From: Limnothrix sp. CACIAM 69d
GTDB lineage: Bacteria > Cyanobacteriota > Cyanobacteriia > CACIAM-69d
Reading direction: 5' to 3'
Assembly: GCA_001913845.2 (NCBI GenBank)
Contig: MKGP02000014.1
Span: 1 to 42,886 of the forward strand
DNA: 42,886 bases
Positions 33,537 through 40,860 of the stretch are shown piece by piece; within the stretch, counting starts at the first letter, position 1, and each line of letters starts with the position of its first letter. The notes below the pieces were generated by a model, which ran no database searches, had not been told where the DNA came from, and saw only the letters and a list, made by a program, of their open reading frames with translations. The position numbers were made by a program, and so were the translations under genes.

Positions 33537-35239
33537 ACCCCCGCCCCTCAAGCTGGCTGAATCGCCTGCAAACCACCCAGCGATCGCTCAAAATTCAGCT
33601 CGATCGCTGGCTCGATCGGCTCGGAAACTGGAATCCCCAACTGCTGCGAGAACTGAAAGGCAACTGCACCTCGCGCAACTTGACCTTAGCCACCCTCAGT
33701 TCCCTGATTGCCCAAGCAGCCTTTTGGATGTGCTGGCAACGGATCGCCGTGGAAACCGCCACCGTTTCCACCGAAACCGAAGGCATCCTGCGGTTTTATT
33801 GCACCGGCCAGGCCGATGAAGAACTGCGAGCTTGTGAATTGCTGTCGTCCTCAACCTTTGCGTTGAATTGGCCCCTGTGGTGGTTGGATTTGTTCTTTTG
33901 GCTGTCTTCAATTCTGGTGGGCCTGTTAGTGCTGGGCGGCACGCAAGCCCTGATCACCAACTGGCTTGAGGAAAGCAAACAGGGAACCCTCGACTTCATT
34001 CGCATGACCCCGGAACCCAGCCACCGAATCCTGTGGGGAAAACTCTTGGGTGCGCCGGCCCTGATCCATTGGGCAGTGTTGCTGGCCTTGCCCCTACAGA
34101 CCCTAGCCGGCCTGCAAGCGGGCCTTGGCCTCGGCGGTCTGTTGCTGGCGGATGGGGTGGCGGTGGCTTTTCTGGGTGCGCTTTATCTGTTGGGGTTGTT
34201 TTATGCCAGCGTCAGCGACAGCAGACAAGCCCTATCGGGTTGGGCCTTTGGCATTTTGGGCCTCTTCCTGTTTGCCCCCGCCCTGACGATCGCCCGAGGG
34301 GTGATGATCCGAGGCACGATGGATACTCCCGTATCTCCTTCCTGGTTCTGGTTTGGTCAAGATTTGATCGTCCAGCCGCAGCTTTGCGCCGCCATCGCGA
34401 TCGTGGGGTTTGCGGGGGTGGCGCTGGCTTTTTGGCAAGCCGTGACCCGGCGTTTTCAGAACCCCGCCAACACCTTCATCACCAAAGGGCGAAGCTATTG
34501 GCTGACGATCGGGTTCAACCTGTTGGCCATGGGCTTTTTTATGCCCTGGAATCCCGGCCACTTCAAAGGCTGGGCGGTGGTAGGTTTCTTTTGGCTGATT
34601 CAAATGTTCGCTTGGGTGGTGTTGCTGTTGCCGCCGCGCCAAACCCTGTTGGATTGGGCCCGCTATCGCCATTTCCAAAGAACCCGAGACGAGCGATCGA
34701 GCCAACGGGCGATCAATGACTGGCTCTGGGGAGAAAATAGCCCACCCCTGTTGGCCTTGCTGGTGAACGGTGGGTTGACGATCGCCCTTTGGTTGCCTTG
34801 GGCCCTGGCCTTTGGTTTCAACAGCTCCACCCAAGGCCTGTTGGTGTTGGTGGCGATCGGCTGCACCACGGGTTTGATCGTGCTCTATGGAGCGCTGGCC
34901 CAATGGGCCTTGCTGTGGCAGGTGCGCCGACCGGTTGCCTGGGCCACGGGATTGGTGGGAGTGGCGATCATCGGTTCGCTCCTGCTGGGTCTGATCATGC
35001 GATCGCGCGATGCGATCGGGTGGACGAATGCTTGGGACTGGGTTTGGCTGATGACCCCTGTGGCTCCGATGCTGATGGGGATTGTTTCCGATCCGCTTTC
35101 CCTGAGCATGGCGGGCGTGGCCTTTGCGATCAACGGTGTGGCGGCCGTGGGGATCAGTTATGTGGCCCTGAACCAGCTCGATCGGCTGGGGCGATCGGAG
35201 TCGGCGGCGTTGATTCAGGGCGATCGCCCCCAAGTCTAG
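33533..35239 (+). CDS. ABC-2-type transporter permease-like membrane protein
   Basis: The 568-residue protein begins within the stop codon of the ATPase gene (4-bp ATGA overlap). A polar N-terminus of about 55 residues precedes some 12 hydrophobic segments in two halves, separated by a loop near 355-400 (DWARYRHFQRTRDERSSQRA). NWLEESKQGTLDFIRMTP after the second segment resembles the coupling-helix region of ABC-2 permeases. It is the likely membrane partner of the preceding ATPase, presumably working as an exporter. The substrate is unknown. Confidence 0.85.
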   Translation: MNPRPSSWLNRLQTTQRSLKIQLDRWLDRLGNWNPQLLRELKGNCTSRNLTLATLSSLIAQAAFWMCWQRIAVETATVSTETEGILRFYCTGQADEELRACELLSSSTFALNWPLWWLDLFFWLSSILVGLLVLGGTQALITNWLEESKQGTLDFIRMTPEPSHRILWGKLLGAPALIHWAVLLALPLQTLAGLQAGLGLGGLLLADGVAVAFLGALYLLGLFYASVSDSRQALSGWAFGILGLFLFAPALTIARGVMIRGTMDTPVSPSWFWFGQDLIVQPQLCAAIAIVGFAGVALAFWQAVTRRFQNPANTFITKGRSYWLTIGFNLLAMGFFMPWNPGHFKGWAVVGFFWLIQMFAWVVLLLPPRQTLLDWARYRHFQRTRDERSSQRAINDWLWGENSPPLLALLVNGGLTIALWLPWALAFGFNSSTQGLLVLVAIGCTTGLIVLYGALAQWALLWQVRRPVAWATGLVGVAIIGSLLLGLIMRSRDAIGWTNAWDWVWLMTPVAPMLMGIVSDPLSLSMAGVAFAINGVAAVGISYVALNQLDRLGRSESAALIQGDRPQV

Positions 35240-35329
35240 GAATTTAATAGGAACTCCACAGGAACTCAACCCGCATGATTCATCAACAACTCAAGCGGGT
35301 TCCATCCATTTTTTCACTCAGGCCAAATC

Positions 35330-36061
35330 ATGAAATATTTTGTACCGAACCTCAAGCTCAGTGCCGATCTACCGCCTCAAAATCAGTTAGAAGATAAGCT
35401 GGGGGGACTCCCTTGGGGCCTGCCGCCAGACCAATATCCAATCTGTAGTCATTGCGGAAAAAGTCAGTCCCTTTTGGCACAACTCATTCACCATCCAGAG
35501 CGACTAGATTTGGGGCGATCGGGTCGTGTGCTGCTCGTTTTTCAGTGCAATCACGATCCGGGCACATGCCCCACCTGGGAAGGGGGATCAGGAGCCAACG
35601 CCTGTTTAATTCTGGATCCAGAAGTATTGTCCGATCGGCTCGTGCCCATGCCGGCCGACTCACCGCCGCTAGAGTTGGAAGCCCGAATTACGACCTGGAT
35701 TCCCAAAAAAGATGCGGTGACCAAGAATCAAAAACCAGTATTTTTTGATGATGATCAATATTGGGACTTGCCCGATGCTGCCACCGACAGCGTTGGTTTT
35801 GTGACCAAGTTAGGCAGCGTTCCGGCATGGTTGCAAAGCCCGAGTGAAGCCCCAGGGGAAGGCTGGGTTTTTGTGGGTCAACTTAGTGCTTCATACCAAT
35901 TTTTAGAGCGGCCCACTAGTCCAATCGATATTTTTTGGGATGAATCAGAAAATACTTGGATTTGCGAGGGGCCGAACTTTGGTGATGGTGGCATTGGCTA
36001 TATTTTTCTGCGATTTGGTGCGGATCAACCTGAAGGTTGGTTCTTTTGGCAATGTGGTTGA
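35330..36061 (+). CDS. YwqG/DUF1963-like protein
   Basis: The 243-residue protein starts at an ATG. The segment DKLGGLPWGLPPDQYPICSHCGK, with SLLAQL after it, matches the KxGGxP...AQ pattern of DUF1963/YwqG proteins. ICSHCGK and the Cys in FQCNHDPGTC could form a zinc site. The end is rich in aromatic and Gly residues (GYIFLRFGADQPEGWFFWQCG). It is soluble. The function of the family is unknown. It lies 90 bp after the ABC permease, possibly in the same transcript. Confidence 0.65.
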   Translation: MKYFVPNLKLSADLPPQNQLEDKLGGLPWGLPPDQYPICSHCGKSQSLLAQLIHHPERLDLGRSGRVLLVFQCNHDPGTCPTWEGGSGANACLILDPEVLSDRLVPMPADSPPLELEARITTWIPKKDAVTKNQKPVFFDDDQYWDLPDAATDSVGFVTKLGSVPAWLQSPSEAPGEGWVFVGQLSASYQFLERPTSPIDIFWDESENTWICEGPNFGDGGIGYIFLRFGADQPEGWFFWQCG

Positions 36062-36114
36062 GGGTGGGTCGCAGAAAATAGCCTTGATCTTGCTGAATCA
36101 GTTAGCGTTCTGAC

Positions 36115-36705
36115 TCATGCTGAAGAGTCGGCGGCTGGGGTGAGGTTGAGACCGCGATAGATCTGTTCGATCGGGAATTGCAAATCAATGCTTTTGAGGG
36201 CGATCGTGTCACCGGCTTGGTAGTTCAAAATCAGCCAATCGCCTGCCTGATTCTTGTGGTACAAATCCACGGCGATGCTGGTGGAGCTGACTAATAGATA
36301 GTCGATCAGCATGGGGTTTTGGCGATAGCGGCGGAATTTTTGACCGCGATCGTAGGCTTCGGTGCTTTCGGACAGCACTTCGGCAATTAAGCAGGGATAG
36401 GTGATGTATTGGCTGGTGCTTTTGTCGCGATCGTCGCAACTAACGCTGGCATCGGGGTAGGTGTAATCGTTGGTTCCCAGGATGTTTACCCGAAGATCAG
36501 AGTTACCAATGATGTAGCTTGCATCCTCTAAGTGATTGTCAAGCAATGCAGTTAGCTTGACGGCAATTCTGCTATGGATATTACCACCCCGCACCAGGGG
36601 ATAGACTTGACCGTCAATTAGCTCATGTTTTTCAAGTTGCTGTTCTTCCCAGAGAAAATATTCTTCCGGTGTAAAGAAGTGATGATGGTTTCTGACAGCG
36701 CTCAT
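36115..36705 (-). CDS. Uma2-family (DUF820) putative PD-(D/E)XK endonuclease
   Basis: The 196-residue protein starts at the ATG at 36705, with GAGAGG upstream. It begins with FFTPEEYFLWEEQQLEKHELIDGQVYPL, the usual Uma2 opening. The nuclease-like core is YTYPDASVSCDD followed by YPCLIAEVLSEST and KFRRYRQ. These proteins are greatly expanded in cyanobacteria and are suspected mobile or defence-related nucleases, but their function is unproven. It is 40 bp downstream of the mntA-like gene on the same strand, possibly co-transcribed. Confidence 0.88.
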   Translation of the reverse strand: MSAVRNHHHFFTPEEYFLWEEQQLEKHELIDGQVYPLVRGGNIHSRIAVKLTALLDNHLEDASYIIGNSDLRVNILGTNDYTYPDASVSCDDRDKSTSQYITYPCLIAEVLSESTEAYDRGQKFRRYRQNPMLIDYLLVSSTSIAVDLYHKNQAGDWLILNYQAGDTIALKSIDLQFPIEQIYRGLNLTPAADSSA

Positions 36706-36745
36706 GATTTACCTCTCGCGAATCAGACGATAAGCTCAGTAGTCA

Positions 36746-37057
36746 TCATCTTTCTGCGACGTAATAGGTTTCGGCTGTTTCTAGGATATGGTCGCGAATT
36801 CTGGGATTTAGTGATTTGAAGGTTACTAGATCAATTGGACGCTTTCCTAGGCAGGCAGATAGCTCTTCTTGCAGTTGATACAGTTTTAGAAAGCCTGGAG
36901 TGAAGCCAGGTTCAAACTCGACCAAAACATCAACATCGCTGGTTGGGGTGAAATCATCACGCAGCACGGAGCCAAATAGTGACAGCTTAGAAATATGCCA
37001 CCGTTGACAAATACGCGAAATTCCATTCACTAAAATCTCAATATTTTTGAGTTTCAT
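36746..37057 (-). CDS. MntA-type minimal nucleotidyltransferase (antitoxin-like), orphan
   Basis: The product is 103 residues from the ATG at 37057; a GTG two codons upstream is possible. The GSX10DXD motif is in FGSVLRDDFTPTSDVDVLVEF, followed by the third acidic residue in PIDLVTF. MntA antitoxins AMPylate or oligo-AMPylate their HEPN partner HepT. The hepT gene that normally overlaps the mntA 3' end is missing: only a nine-codon frame (ATG ATG ... TGA, 36749-36723) starts in the stop-codon overlap. It is soluble. It lies in the AT-richer island with the restriction-modification genes. Confidence 0.88.
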   Translation of the reverse strand: MKLKNIEILVNGISRICQRWHISKLSLFGSVLRDDFTPTSDVDVLVEFEPGFTPGFLKLYQLQEELSACLGKRPIDLVTFKSLNPRIRDHILETAETYYVAER

Positions 37058-37430
37058 TGTCACCGCAACTGGATTATCCGTCTAGTCAGAGATAGTAGTA
37101 GAATATTTTCGGTCTACCCGCAACCAATCGCTCAACGAATCGAGCTGCCCTCGGAGAAAGATCATAAATCTGAAGATGAATGCCATCTTGAATAGAGGGC
37201 CGTAAGCATAGTCCTCTCTACGTATTCTGGTGGCGATACAAGTCTCTATGGATGAGTATATTATCCCGCACTTTCAGGACAATGCCTATGTTATTCGAGG
37301 TAGACATGGATACTTGACAACACCCTACTGAGAAGAGCTATCATGCAGCCATTGTCTAACATATAATTAGACGACAGTGGAATAGAAGAATCGAGTAGCC
37401 GTCAGTTACCATAGGTTAAAATGGTTATAT
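37058..37430. other. Intergenic region upstream of the restriction-modification genes
   Basis: About 370 AT-rich bp with no gene seen. A minor frame ATG GTT ATA TAT GCC TAA (37421-37438) overlaps the methyltransferase start and could act as a leader. The promoter candidate is listed separately. Confidence 0.45.
37314..37344 (+). promoter_or_regulatory. Possible sigma70-type promoter of the restriction-modification operon
   Basis: A consensus -35 box TTGACA (37314-37319) and a -10-like TATCAT (37339-37344) are 19 bp apart, slightly long. Transcription would start near 37351, about 80 bp before the methyltransferase ATG. Confidence 0.35.
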
Positions 37431-38414
37431 ATGCCTAATAAATCGCACTTTAATAGTGGGCACAGAGCAATCAATCAGTTGAGAAAGGGTGGCGCTTTAC
37501 ACAGTTCGACCATAACTGGAGTCCAAGCATCTTATACGGTTCACGGTATCTTTATCCAAGATGCAGTTGAATTCTTGAAGACATTACCTGATTCATCAGT
37601 TCAATTAATTCTTATAGATCCGCCGTATAATATTGATCTGGATGCCTGGGATAGCTTCCATAACTATCTCGATTGGGCAAAAGAGTGGTTGGATCAAATT
37701 TATCGCGTGTTATCTGATTCGGGTAACTGTGTAATCTTTGGTGGCTTTCAATATCAGGACTTAAAAAAAGGAGACCTTCTCGAAATACTTCATTACACTC
37801 GTCATGAAACGGCCTTACGATTTGTCAATCTTATTATCTGGTACTACAAGAATGGTATGAGCGCGCATCGCTTCTTTGCCAACAGACACGAAGAAGCAGT
37901 TTGGCTTTCTAAAACGAAGAGATACTATTTTGACCTTGACTCTGTTCGAGTGCCGTTTGATGAAGCAACAAAAAAAATATATAAAAAGGATAAGCGTCTT
38001 AACCCAGAAAGTATTGAGAAGGGAAAAAATCCTACGAATGTTTGGGAAATAGGACGATTAAATGGCAATTCGACAGAGAGAGTTGGTCATTTAACGCAGA
38101 AACCTGCTGAACTGATCCGACGTTTTGTTAAAGCCCTCTCATTTGAAGGGTCGATAGTACTCGACTTTTTTGCTGGTTCAGGAACAACGGGCCGTGTTTG
38201 CATTGAAGAAAGACGACATTCACTCTTAGTAGATTCAGACAGTCAACTCTATAGCTATTTAGACAAACATATTGAGCAAATTGAATCAGATTTGTTCCTG
38301 CCCAAATATAGACTAATGAAAAGCTCTAGCATCCACACCGTCCTTGATGAAATTGCTTTTGTGAATCAACAAGCACAGTGCGATCCTATCTTGGAGGAGC
38401 ATTCCAATGAGTAA
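37431..38414 (+). CDS. Type II DNA adenine methyltransferase, M.RsrI-like (beta class)
   Basis: The 327-residue protein closely resembles M.RsrI as I recall it, starting from the N-terminus (H-x-NSGHRAINQLRKG). The catalytic motif DPPYN lies at 63-67 and the AdoMet-binding FAGSGTT near 245-252. The order DPPY before FxGxG defines the beta class. IIWYYKNGMSAHRFFANRHEE and KDKRLNPESIEKGKNPTNVW are the shared blocks. It should methylate the inner adenine region of GAATTC, protecting against the nuclease encoded next. M.EcoRI itself belongs to a different class, so this system is RsrI-like in its methylase. The stop overlaps the nuclease gene start by 8 bp. AT-rich codon use and lack of CGATCG suggest recent transfer. 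Confidence 0.93.
   Translation: MPNKSHFNSGHRAINQLRKGGALHSSTITGVQASYTVHGIFIQDAVEFLKTLPDSSVQLILIDPPYNIDLDAWDSFHNYLDWAKEWLDQIYRVLSDSGNCVIFGGFQYQDLKKGDLLEILHYTRHETALRFVNLIIWYYKNGMSAHRFFANRHEEAVWLSKTKRYYFDLDSVRVPFDEATKKIYKKDKRLNPESIEKGKNPTNVWEIGRLNGNSTERVGHLTQKPAELIRRFVKALSFEGSIVLDFFAGSGTTGRVCIEERRHSLLVDSDSQLYSYLDKHIEQIESDLFLPKYRLMKSSSIHTVLDEIAFVNQQAQCDPILEEHSNE
38393..38399 (+). promoter_or_regulatory. Ribosome binding site of the restriction endonuclease gene
   Basis: GGAGGAG lies inside the end of the methyltransferase gene, 7 bp before the endonuclease ATG (38407). It supports independent or coupled initiation there. Confidence 0.75.
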
Positions 38415-39210
38415 AAAGCAAACAGAACGGCTAACCAAGCAACAGGTTTCATCGGGAGGCGCAGTCGGCATCTATGGTGAAGATGCTAAGGTGCATGAAC
38501 AGTCTGTTCGTAGTGCCAGCATGAATGTACTTGAAAGGCTTAAGCAGGAATATCCGAGGTACCAATTTAGGTTTAGACCAACACTTCTCAAGCAGGAGAT
38601 TAATGAAAAGCTACACTCAATCGATAAACGATTGGGAAAAACTCTTTTCGTGAAAAATTCAAGTATCAAACCTGATGGAGGAATTATCGAAGTTCAGGAT
38701 AAAGAAGGTAAATGGCGAGTGATTCTAGTTAGCGAAGCAAAGTTCCAGGGGAAAGATGTAGAAAATATCAAAGCAGGAGTGCTTGTTGGAACGAGTCAAG
38801 ATCAAGTGTTTATGGTGGCAGGGAATGCAGTCGAAAGAGTTTACAAAAATATCAATGAAGTTAGGAACTTTATGTTGGATGAATACCATTTTCCGTATGT
38901 AGTGTTCTTACAAGGCTCGAACTTTGCAACTGAAATTGTTCAGGTGTTCAAGCCTGATGGTTCCTTTGTGGAAATTAGACCTAACTTGGGATCGCTGAAC
39001 AGAATTGACAGGGTAACAGCGGCGAATTATTGCATGAAGATTAATAGCAATTACTGTAAAAATATCTTTATTGGTCATAATCACTCGTCTATCATGCTCC
39101 AAGCTGCCTCCATATACGCAAGATGTGAACCTTGGAGAGAGGATGAAATGCAACAAATCATGATGGATGTTGCAAACACATCGATAGGAGTTTTAAACCA
39201 GTTAGGTTAG
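38407..39210 (+). CDS. Type II restriction endonuclease, EcoRI/RsrI family (predicted GAATTC)
   Basis: The 267-residue protein aligns along its whole length with EcoRI (277 aa), offset by one residue. Catalytic residues of the PD-(D/E)XK site are D90, E110 and K112 (EcoRI D91, E111, K113) in SSIKPDGGIIEV and VSEAKFQGKD. The recognition segment FMVAGNAVER keeps EcoRI M137, G140, N141, A142, E144 and R145; LNRIDRVTAANY keeps R200 and R203. Differences lie at EcoRI H114 (Phe), A138 (Val), E192 (Arg), Y193 (Pro) and I197 (Ser). It acts as a dimer on GAATTC by family. It overlaps the methylase gene by 8 bp; no C-protein gene is present. Confidence 0.95.
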   Translation: MSKKQTERLTKQQVSSGGAVGIYGEDAKVHEQSVRSASMNVLERLKQEYPRYQFRFRPTLLKQEINEKLHSIDKRLGKTLFVKNSSIKPDGGIIEVQDKEGKWRVILVSEAKFQGKDVENIKAGVLVGTSQDQVFMVAGNAVERVYKNINEVRNFMLDEYHFPYVVFLQGSNFATEIVQVFKPDGSFVEIRPNLGSLNRIDRVTAANYCMKINSNYCKNIFIGHNHSSIMLQAASIYARCEPWREDEMQQIMMDVANTSIGVLNQLG

Positions 39211-39274
39211 CAACCTATCACCAAGCAAACTTGAGTGCAATCGTCAAAGGGACTGAATTAGCAGTCTAGTCAGA

Positions 39275-39547
39275 CTACCTGAACAGGATTTTTAGGATGA
39301 TCTTTGCAGCCGATTCTATGGTGACCACGTTTCCAATCATCTTGCTGAGTTCCTGCCAGTCTATATGAGCAATTCTATCCTTCGCTACTTGGATCGGCTT
39401 TCTCTGATAGTCCCAGCCCTTCTTCTCGGCTCTGGCATAGTAGTACACCAATCGTTCTAAATCTTGTTTAGATGCCTCTAATCCGAGTTCATTAGCCTTG
39501 CAAATTTTGGCTTCATACTTTCTGACTTTTTCCCCGTAGGTACTCAT
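39275..39547 (-). CDS. Unknown 90-aa basic helical protein next to the restriction-modification genes
   Basis: The protein starts at the ATG at 39547 and is convergent with the endonuclease gene (64 bp between stops). It is Lys-rich and appears mostly helical: EKVRKYEAKICKANELGLEA, then LERLVYYYARAEKKGWDYQR and a hydrophobic C-terminal end (AAKIILKILF). I recognise no family. It shares the AT-rich composition and lack of CGATCG of the island, so it may have arrived with it. A control protein is unlikely because no clear helix-turn-helix is visible. Confidence 0.6.
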   Translation of the reverse strand: MSTYGEKVRKYEAKICKANELGLEASKQDLERLVYYYARAEKKGWDYQRKPIQVAKDRIAHIDWQELSKMIGNVVTIESAAKIILKILFR

Positions 39548-39577
39548 GCTGAGTTGAGGTTGGTGTTGATGAGGTGG

Positions 39578-40099
39578 CTAGGGTTTGGCGGGGGTGATGG
39601 TGAGTCGATCGCCCACTTTTAGACCTAACTGAGCCGATCGCCCCGCTGGTAATTCCAACACCGCATCCACCCATAGATTGGGGCCATAACTCGGGCAGGG
39701 ATCTTGGCGGCAGGGCGGCACATTCGCTTCGATCGCCACCACACGACCCTCCCGCAAAAACACCATATCCAACGGGATCAGCGTGTTTTTCATCCAAAAC
39801 CGCGCCATCCGTGATTGCTCAAAGGGAAACAACATCCCCCGACCCGGAGCCAACGATCGCCGAAACATCAGCCCGATCGCCTGTTGTTCCGACGTGCGAG
39901 CCACCTCCAGCAAAATTTCCTGAGTCCCGATCGTGGTGCGTGCCTCGATCGGCAACTGCTGACCGCCCGGCTCCGGTGTGCTCGCCTCCAAAGGCGCACA
40001 GGCCATCAGCCCGATCGCCCCCAACACCAGGAGCGATCGCGCCCATTTGTGAGCCACCGCAACAAACAGATCGGGACGATCGGGCGATCGCAGCGTCAT
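39578..40099 (-). CDS. DUF192 family lipoprotein
   Basis: The product is 173 residues from the ATG at 40099, just after purQ; the frame is open further upstream inside purQ but that part is a shadow. A signal peptide with lipobox LMAC (Cys near 33) predicts an exported lipoprotein. The DUF192 core shows IGLMFRRSLAPGRGMLFPFE, ARFWMKNTLIPLDMVFL, then VVAIEANVPPC. It ends in LPAGRSAQLGLKVGDRLTI. The family is widespread and its function unknown. It is 26 bp downstream of purQ on the same strand, probably in one transcript. Confidence 0.88.
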   Translation of the reverse strand: MTLRSPDRPDLFVAVAHKWARSLLVLGAIGLMACAPLEASTPEPGGQQLPIEARTTIGTQEILLEVARTSEQQAIGLMFRRSLAPGRGMLFPFEQSRMARFWMKNTLIPLDMVFLREGRVVAIEANVPPCRQDPCPSYGPNLWVDAVLELPAGRSAQLGLKVGDRLTITPAKP

Positions 40100-40125
40100 A
40101 ACTTCAGAGCCAATCCTTGAGCGTT

Positions 40126-40797
40126 CTAGACACTCACTAACGCCGCCGTCATCACTTGGAACAGCGCCAACCCGTCCGTATTGCCCAACGCCGCATCGGC
40201 TGCCCGCTCCGGGTGGGGCATCATCCCCAACACATTGCCCCGATCGTTGCAGATGCCCGCGATTTGATTCCAAGAGCCGTTCGGGTTGCTGCCCTCATAG
40301 CGGAACAGCACTTGCCCATTGTCCTCAATTTGCTTCAGCGTATCCGGATCGGCATAGTAGCGACCTTCCCCGTGGGCGATCGGTAGGTTCAGCACTTGCC
40401 CCGCCGCGTAGCCCTCCGTCCAAAGGCGGGCGCTGCGTTCCACCTTCACCGGCACCCGATCGCACACAAAGTGCAAATTCTCGTTGCGAATCAATGCCCC
40501 CGGCAGCAGCCCCGCCTCCGTCAGAATTTGGAACCCGTTGCACACGCCCAAAACCGGCTTGCCCTGCTCCGCCGCTTCCATCACCGATCGCATGGCCGGC
40601 GAGAACCGGGCGATCGCCCCGCAGCGCAAATAGTCGCCATAGCTGAAACCGCCGGGAATCACAATTGCATCAAGATCGCTCAGGTCGCTGTCTTGGTGCC
40701 AAACCATGCGCGTGGGCAGGCCCAATAGCCCCTGAAACACCCACTGCATATCCCGATCGCAATTGGAACCCGGAAAAACGATAACGCCAACTTTCAT
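40126..40797 (-). CDS. purQ: Phosphoribosylformylglycinamidine synthase, glutaminase subunit
   Basis: The product is 223 residues from the ATG at 40797 ([16 protein letters not shown]); a TTG four codons upstream is less likely. PurQ hydrolyses glutamine and feeds ammonia to PurL for the FGAR-to-FGAM step of purine synthesis. The nucleophile Cys is in [11 protein letters not shown], and the His/Glu pair in [24 protein letters not shown] is the usual oxyanion-strand region. It is cytoplasmic. Neither purS nor purL is adjacent in the window. It is divergent from the TM0106-like nuclease gene across about 60 bp. Confidence 0.96.
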   Translation of the reverse strand: MKVGVIVFPGSNCDRDMQWVFQGLLGLPTRMVWHQDSDLSDLDAIVIPGGFSYGDYLRCGAIARFSPAMRSVMEAAEQGKPVLGVCNGFQILTEAGLLPGALIRNENLHFVCDRVPVKVERSARLWTEGYAAGQVLNLPIAHGEGRYYADPDTLKQIEDNGQVLFRYEGSNPNGSWNQIAGICNDRGNVLGMMPHPERAADAALGNTDGLALFQVMTAALVSV

Positions 40798-40860
40798 GGA
40801 CTGGAGCAAACCCGCGACTTGCGCTCCTATCCTATCGTGCGATCGGTTAACTTTAATTCC

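Noticed and set aside
37431-39210. A Type I or phase-variable restriction system
   Set aside because: Both genes match single-chain Type II enzymes in full; no specificity subunit, helicase motif or homopolymer switch is present.
40100-40273. Upstream extension of the DUF192 frame into purQ
   Set aside because: The extension is a shadow frame within purQ; the ATG at 40099 is followed directly by a proper lipoprotein signal peptide.
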